Shown here one piece after another: positions 4,845 to 5,672 of a stretch of 5,672 bases of DNA (the stretch's first letter is position 1; every line of letters begins with the position of its first letter). The translations under genes and the position numbers were made by a program. Under the pieces are notes generated by a model. The model had not been told where the DNA came from. It searched no databases and was given only the letters and a program-made list of their open reading frames with translations. The stretch spans positions 1-5,672 of the forward strand of contig JAGASC010000265.1 of NCBI GenBank assembly GCA_017621905.1. The letters run 5' to 3'. This DNA comes from Roseburia sp. Its GTDB lineage: Bacteria > Bacillota > Clostridia > Lachnospirales > Lachnospiraceae.

Positions 4845-5672
4845 CTACCTCTCTTCCGCCGCTCCTGCAGCATTTTCATCCGATTTGCCCGTTTTGTCCT
4901 GGTCTCTCAACTGGTCCGCAATCTCACTGATTCTCCGAAGCCTGTGATTCACCCCCGATTTTCCCACCGGGGGATCCAGATAGGTTCCCAGCTCTTTTAA
5001 TGGTGTGTCCGGTTTCTCCAGCCTAAGCAGCGCCATTTCCCTTAAGTTGTCCGGGAGACTGGATAACCCAGCCTTATCCCTGATATAGGCAATATCATCA
5101 AGCTGCTTTACTGCAGCATTTACCGTCTTGCTGATATTGGCCGTTTCACAGTTGACCTTTCGGTTCACTGAATTACGCATTTCTTTTAAAATTCTGACAT
5201 TCTCCAGATTCATCAGGGCAACATGGGCCTCCATGATATTTAAAATATCCACAATCTGGGCGCCTTCTTTTAAATATACCACCTGATACTTTTTTCTGGC
5301 AACAATTTTGGCATCCATGCCAAAACTATTGATGATTTTCTGCAGCTGCACTGCCTGCTTTTCTGACCGGCAGACAATCTCAAAGTGGTAGGATTTGTTC
5401 GGATCACTGATAGACCCTCCTGCAAGAAACGCTCCCCGGATAAATGCCCGCCTGCAGCAGACCTGCTGCACTAACATACCATTCACCGTATCTGTCACTT
5501 CCGGCTCCTCCGCCGTCTCATTCCACATTTTGACTGCCGAAAAAATGCGTTTCTGTATATTATCTTCTATCATGAATGTTTTATTTTTTGACGTTGGTGT
5601 TTTCTCTTTTTGGAAATCACTTTCCTCTTCCGGTAAAAGCTTTTTGACAAGCAGCTCATATTTTTCTTTCAA
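4845..5672 (-). CDS. whiA: WhiA, DNA-binding protein (partial, 5' end outside window)
   Basis: WhiA has a degenerate LAGLIDADG homing-endonuclease-like N-terminal fold and a C-terminal helix-turn-helix domain. It controls sporulation septation in Streptomyces and influences cell division and chromosome segregation in Bacillus. The 275 codons here contain the signature CCRRAFIRGAFLAGGSISDP (72-91 of the visible part), VVYLKEGAQIVDILNIMEAH (131-150), EMRNSVNRKVNCETANI (164-180) and the helix-turn-helix region ending DPPVGKSGVNHRLRRISEIA (233-252). The first visible codon is TTG, an internal leucine rather than a start. Family length of about 310-320 implies some 40-45 residues lie to the right. 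The tail after about 258 is hydrophilic and not conserved. crh follows after 2 nt; rapZ and yvcK would be expected upstream. Confidence 0.95.
   Translation of the reverse strand: MKEKYELLVKKLLPEEESDFQKEKTPTSKNKTFMIEDNIQKRIFSAVKMWNETAEEPEVTDTVNGMLVQQVCCRRAFIRGAFLAGGSISDPNKSYHFEIVCRSEKQAVQLQKIINSFGMDAKIVARKKYQVVYLKEGAQIVDILNIMEAHVALMNLENVRILKEMRNSVNRKVNCETANISKTVNAAVKQLDDIAYIRDKAGLSSLPDNLREMALLRLEKPDTPLKELGTYLDPPVGKSGVNHRLRRISEIADQLRDQDKTGKSDENAAGAAEER

Noticed and set aside
4845..5672. A complete 275-residue protein starting at the window edge
   Set aside because: The first codon is TTG at the very last base, and WhiA proteins are longer at the N-terminus; this is a truncation by the window, not a short gene.

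Overview
The window looks like core chromosome of a low-GC Gram-positive anaerobe of the Clostridia, most likely Lachnospiraceae (Clostridium cluster XIVa). This rests on a type III glutamine synthetase, a class II aldolase starting MLVSAKEMLEKAK, and a whiA-crh gene pair, together with AT-rich spacers and strong GGAGG/AGAGG Shine-Dalgarno sites. All five protein genes lie on the minus strand, so transcription runs from right to left. There is no mobile element, CRISPR array, tRNA or rRNA.

Layout in transcription order (right to left). (1) 5672-4845: whiA, its 5' end cut by the window edge. (2) 4842-4594: a Crh/HPr-like protein, 2 nt after whiA, in which the phosphorylatable histidine is replaced by glutamate while the regulatory serine is kept. 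(3) 4523-3618: a DgkB/YegS-family lipid kinase, reached after a 70-nt spacer that holds a perfect 8-bp-arm palindrome. (4) 3476-2610: fba, class II fructose-bisphosphate aldolase, with its own promoter and a structured leader carrying a second, diverged copy of that palindrome. (5) 2352-232: glutamine synthetase III, preceded by a promoter, two adjacent hairpins and an intrinsic terminator inside the 5' leader. (6) 1-231: no protein gene; a plus-strand promoter-like sequence, a 10-bp hairpin and a strong plus-strand terminator suggest a small RNA convergent with the glutamine synthetase gene.

Functionally, whiA-crh is the distal part of the conserved rapZ-yvcK-whiA-crh neighbourhood of Gram-positive bacteria (cell division or morphogenesis plus carbon-catabolite signalling). 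The lipid kinase probably follows in the same transcript and serves lipid recycling. fba and the glutamine synthetase are separate housekeeping units of glycolysis and ammonia assimilation.

The points most worth following up are non-coding or at active sites: the apparent terminator/antiterminator switch in the glutamine synthetase leader, whose overlapping hairpin has a hexaloop fitting the ANTAR-protein target rule; the Glu-for-His Crh; the pair of covarying palindromes; and the possible plus-strand small RNA. I see no complete new multi-gene system here.
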